From: Candidatus Poribacteria bacterium
GTDB lineage: Bacteria > Poribacteria > WGA-4E > GCA-2687025
Reading direction: 5' to 3'
NCBI GenBank assembly: GCA_002687025.1
Contig: NYZG01000264.1
Location: 1-9,466 of the forward strand
DNA: 9,466 bases
In this document: positions 7,041 to 9,466 of the stretch, piece after piece
How positions within the stretch are numbered: position 1 is the first letter of the stretch
How the letters are laid out: every line of letters starts with the position of its first letter
Notes under the pieces: model-generated
What the model saw: only the letters and a program-made list of their open reading frames with translations
Databases searched by the model: none
Told to the model about the DNA's origin: nothing
Position numbers and translations under genes: made by a program

Positions 7041-7162
7041 TTATGCATCCGCACGGCTGTATAGGCGAAATCGGCGCCAGCGCTACTTCGGCGCCTCAGA
7101 GCGGATGGCTCGCCAGATGGCCGGCACGCCGCTGGCAAGTACGAGGAGATCGATAGCACCCT
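7041..7162. other. Leader region of the methyltransferase gene
   Basis: About 120 bases upstream of the methyltransferase start. It may hold further decayed LamG gene sequence on the minus strand, but I cannot recognise any. AGGAG at 7144-7148 is a Shine-Dalgarno-like sequence but 14 bases from ATG 7163, longer than usual. Two GGCGCC copies (7073-7078, 7090-7095) could pair but have no other support. No clear promoter. Confidence 0.35.
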
Positions 7163-7894
7163 ATGAAGAGCTACGAGCCAGGCATGAGCTTTGACGAGGC
7201 CGCTGCCCGGTCGTACGACGACTCCCAGCGCGGCGACGAGGGCGCCGCTGTTGCGTTCCTCGCCCCGCTGGCGCGGTCGGGGCCTGCTTTGGAGTTCGGC
7301 ATCGGCACTGGTCGGATCGCCCTCCCTCTCGCTACTCACGGGATTCGCGTCGATGGGATCGACATCTCGCCGGCAATGGTCGATCAACTGCGCGCCAAGC
7401 CCGGCGGCGACCAGCTTTCGGTCACGATCGGCGACTTTGCAGATGTGCCGGTACCAGGCGATTACCGGCTGATATACGTCGTATTCAACACGTTCTTCAA
7501 CCTTCTCACTCAGGCAGACCAGGTGCGCTGCTTTGAGAACGTCGCCGCCCATCTCCGCGAGGATGGTGTCTTTGTGATCGAAGCGTATGTTCCGGCCTTT
7601 CTCTACCGGTTGCGCAACGATCAGTACGTGGACGCGGAGTCCATACAGGTCGATGAAGTGCGACTTGACGTGCTACGCCACGATATGGCGACGCAGACGA
7701 TCGACGAGAGCCACGTGACGCTTTCCTCCGCAGGGGTGAGCCTGAACCCGGTCGTTCAGCGGTACGCGTGGCCCAGTGAGCTGGATCTCATGGCGCGCAT
7801 CGCCGGGCTGCGCCTGAGAGAGCGTTGGAGTGGCTGGAGCCGAGAACCGTTCGCATCCACTAGCAGCAACTGCATTTCGGTCTATGGACGCTGA
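7163..7894 (+). CDS. Class I SAM-dependent methyltransferase
   Basis: 243-residue Rossmann-fold methyltransferase, probably cytosolic. SAM-binding motif I is ALEFGIGTGRIALPLA (42-57), with Glu44 and the G-x-G-x-G loop 46-50. The acidic residue at the end of strand 2 is Asp67 in VDGIDISPAMVDQLR. Motif II/III region: TIGDFADVPVPGDYRLIYVVFNTFFNL, with the Asp of the GDF phrase expected near the adenine. REDGVFVIEAYVP (about 131-143) matches the strand-5 phrase of the family. The C-terminal part forms a beta-rich lid typical of small-molecule methyltransferases and ends in ISVYGR. The N-terminal YDDSQRGDEG resembles the usual family entry segment. The substrate cannot be told. ATG 7163 is the first possible start (a TAG in frame precedes it); ATG 7184 is an alternative. 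It stands alone, converging on the acetyltransferase gene; GC looks lower than in the left genes. Confidence 0.88.
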   Translation: MKSYEPGMSFDEAAARSYDDSQRGDEGAAVAFLAPLARSGPALEFGIGTGRIALPLATHGIRVDGIDISPAMVDQLRAKPGGDQLSVTIGDFADVPVPGDYRLIYVVFNTFFNLLTQADQVRCFENVAAHLREDGVFVIEAYVPAFLYRLRNDQYVDAESIQVDEVRLDVLRHDMATQTIDESHVTLSSAGVSLNPVVQRYAWPSELDLMARIAGLRLRERWSGWSREPFASTSSNCISVYGR

Positions 7895-8177
7895 GCGGGC
7901 CCGGACACGACAACCGACGCCAACACCCGAACGTACGACGGCGAGATTCCACACGGACTGACTTGTCTGGCCAGTGGTCAGGTGGCCCGATCCCGGGAGG
8001 CACGGGTCGGCGGAAAGGCGGCCTGGGAGCGCGGCCGGTCGCGGCCGGCGCCGCCGATTGAGCCCGCATTGGAGCGTATCGAACGGGCGGGCCTGCGCAT
8101 GGATGGCGTCAAGCACGTCTCGGACAATGTAGACCAATCCAACGGGGCGAAAGTCCTGACGCAATTCCCCTGCCCCA
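7895..8177. other. Unassigned stretch between convergent genes
   Basis: About 280 bases between the methyltransferase stop and the acetyltransferase stop. One plus-strand frame is open from here to 8272, and the codon-aligned minus-strand frame is open too (possible GTG at 8194). A hand count in the plus frame (7982-8170) gives roughly 75% / 54% / 79% GC at codon positions 1 / 2 / 3, a coding-like pattern, but no start codon has a good ribosome binding site and I recognise no family. A short hairpin at 8032-8047 (6-bp stem, 4-base loop) has no T-tract and is not called a terminator. The stretch may be spacer or a decayed gene. Confidence 0.35.
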
Positions 8178-9431
8178 CTATCCCCACGGGCCACTTGCGG
8201 TATGTCGGCGGGGGAACCATGCGCTCAGAACAGCCGCCGCTGATGGATGGATGCTCTCGCGGTCAAGGGTAGGGGCTTCCTCAAAGGAGAGTATTCCCAG
8301 CAGGAGTTTCATCAGAGTTCGCTGGTCGGTTTGCATGCGAAACGCGCCATCGCCAAGAGGTACGTTTGTGCTGACAGATCCATTGCCAACTCTCAAGCCG
8401 ACACGCTGGCCCTCGAATCCGATCTCAATCTCGCCGCGCCAATCTGCAGCGCTGCTGGAACGCAGCCGCAATTCCAATTCGGGGGTTATCTTGCTCAACA
8501 GGGACGCGAGATGGACTATCTGAATCATGTTCGATGCGCGTCCGCCCTGACGCTCAATCAGCGTGAAGGCGATGTTTGCCCCGGTCAGTATGGGCAGAAC
8601 GGCTGCATCAAAGGGAAGGCAAGAGCTGACAAGATTGGCGCCGCGTTCCGCAGCAACATGAAGGATCTGTGTCATCAGTCCCACAAACGCATCCGGGCAA
8701 GAGGGATTGAATGCGACACCGCCAATCGACCTGGCATCATCCCCTGCATCCAGATAACCTTCGACGATGCCATCGGCTTCGTAGACTATCCGCAGCGGGT
8801 TAGGAGAAGAGGGACGGCTGGGTAGCTTTGCGTTCGGGTCAGGATCTCGGACGATGGAGCCGCTGCGTCCCTTATGGAACAGCTGGTACAGCTCGTCCTT
8901 GCGAACCGCATCACGGCTGGCGTCATAGGGCCGGACTTTGCCAGGCAGACCTTCCGGGGGACGGAAGACCTCCTGCACAGGCATGATGTTCGCCCCGGCG
9001 CGGACGGGTTCGATGGGGAATACAACGGAACGCCGCGGAAAGGGGACGTAGCCGAAACGGCGATAGAAGATGGCGGAACCACCCAACCTGGACATATCGC
9101 AATCGCTATCGCGCATCCATTGGACGACATCGCGCATCAGTGCGCTGCCGTAGCCCTTGCCCTGATATTGAGGCAGAACAGAGACTTCCCCGACATCCGC
9201 TTTGACGATTTCACAACTCCCGACGCACAAGCGTTCGGACTTGATGATCGCTACTCCGACAACTCTTCCTTCGACCTCCAGAACACGGAAGCGTTCCGCG
9301 TCTCTTACTGCTAGCTTGTGCCAGCTATGCCACCTGTCAGAGTTCTCTTCGACGTGGAAAGCCCTAACCATTACCTCGAAGATGGCTTCCGTGTCATCAG
9401 CGACGCCGCTACGCGAGTGAAATCTCTGCAT
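8178..9431 (-). CDS. GNAT family N-acetyltransferase, Eis-like, with SCP2-like C-terminal domain
   Basis: 417-residue cytosolic acetyl-CoA-dependent acyltransferase. Length and layout match the Eis-like family: an N-terminal GNAT fold, a second degenerate GNAT fold, and a sterol-carrier-protein-like third domain. Motif A is VSVLPQYQGKGYGSALM (83-99), with the acetyl-CoA pyrophosphate loop Q90-G-K-G93-Y-G95. LGGSAIFYRRFGYVPFP (116-132) is the family phrase that contains the proposed general-acid tyrosine, here Tyr123. The second fold shows LRIVYEADGIVEGYLDAG. The SCP2-like part begins about MIQIVHLASLL and includes WRGEIEIGFEGQRVGLRV, ending in LSAWFPRR about 12 residues from the C-terminus. 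Known Eis proteins acetylate amines such as aminoglycosides or protein lysines; the substrate here is unknown. ATG 9431 has GGGAG and GGGG just upstream. The gene is noticeably lower in GC (sampled lines about 50-55%) than genes to the left. Its upstream neighbour lies outside the window. Confidence 0.9.
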   Translation of the reverse strand: MQRFHSRSGVADDTEAIFEVMVRAFHVEENSDRWHSWHKLAVRDAERFRVLEVEGRVVGVAIIKSERLCVGSCEIVKADVGEVSVLPQYQGKGYGSALMRDVVQWMRDSDCDMSRLGGSAIFYRRFGYVPFPRRSVVFPIEPVRAGANIMPVQEVFRPPEGLPGKVRPYDASRDAVRKDELYQLFHKGRSGSIVRDPDPNAKLPSRPSSPNPLRIVYEADGIVEGYLDAGDDARSIGGVAFNPSCPDAFVGLMTQILHVAAERGANLVSSCLPFDAAVLPILTGANIAFTLIERQGGRASNMIQIVHLASLLSKITPELELRLRSSSAADWRGEIEIGFEGQRVGLRVGNGSVSTNVPLGDGAFRMQTDQRTLMKLLLGILSFEEAPTLDRESIHPSAAAVLSAWFPRRHTASGPWG

Positions 9432-9466
9432 ATCCCCGACTCCCGTGATAGCTTGACTCTGTCAGA

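Noticed and set aside
7073..7095. Two GGCGCC copies 11 bases apart upstream of the methyltransferase
   Set aside because: GGCGCC is itself palindromic and frequent in GC-rich DNA; no promoter or operator context supports a role.
7958..7981. CTGAC...GTCAG dyad after the methyltransferase gene
   Set aside because: Only five base pairs with a 14-base loop and no T-tract; too weak to call.
8032..8047. Hairpin with 6-bp GC stem and 4-base loop as terminator
   Set aside because: It is short, lacks a T-tract on both strands, and lies in a run of GGCCGG words where such pairing is expected by chance.
1..9466. tRNA, rRNA, CRISPR array, insertion sequence, toxin-antitoxin or defence system
   Set aside because: Looked for on both strands; no spaced direct repeats, terminal inverted repeats, transposase motifs or tRNA-like sequences were recognised.

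Overview
This is a GC-rich bacterial window. Hand counts of single 60-base lines give about 65-72% GC on the left and 50-60% on the right. It carries five complete protein genes, one gene cut by the left edge, and one decayed gene fragment. The large HEAT-repeat protein starts with a lipoprotein signal, which suggests a cell with an outer membrane. The mix of Gfo/Idh/MocA oxidoreductase, aldo/keto reductase, IlvB-like thiamine enzyme, HEAT lipoprotein, LamG remnant and Eis-like acetyltransferase recalls uncultured, metabolically versatile groups such as Poribacteria, Latescibacterota or the Planctomycetes neighbourhood. That placement is inference from gene content only. I see no rRNA, tRNA, CRISPR array, intact insertion sequence or phage gene.

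Layout. (1) 1-707, minus: N-terminal part of a Gfo/Idh/MocA oxidoreductase behind a near-perfect Shine-Dalgarno sequence. (2) 708-1066: divergent intergenic region with a weak candidate promoter. (3) 1067-4222, plus: HEAT-repeat lipoprotein of about 1051 residues, interrupted by a segment resembling a conserved stretch of family-42-type glycoside hydrolases. (4) 4210-4242: an 8-bp GC-rich inverted repeat where two genes converge. (5) 6714-4250, minus: a two-gene operon, aldo/keto reductase then a thiamine-diphosphate enzyme of the IlvB / benzoylformate-decarboxylase type, 26 bases apart; the second gene starts at TTG. (6) 6865-7040, minus: remnant of the C-terminal end of a LamG (concanavalin-A-like) domain, broken by a one-base frameshift. 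(7) 7163-7894, plus: class I SAM-dependent methyltransferase. (8) 7895-8177: unassigned intergenic stretch. (9) 9431-8178, minus: Eis-like GNAT acetyltransferase with an SCP2-like C-terminal domain.

Functionally the left two thirds look like small-molecule redox and carbon metabolism on sugars, polyols or 2-oxo acids. The aldo/keto reductase and thiamine enzyme are probably co-expressed and could act on linked substrates, for example an aldehyde made by decarboxylation or carboligation and then reduced. The right third is lower in GC, and its left border coincides with the broken LamG gene, so it may be a separately acquired or rearranged segment. I did not find a convincing undescribed multi-gene system. 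The best leads are the LamG relic, the glycosidase-like insert in the HEAT protein, and the replaced catalytic tyrosine in the aldo/keto reductase.
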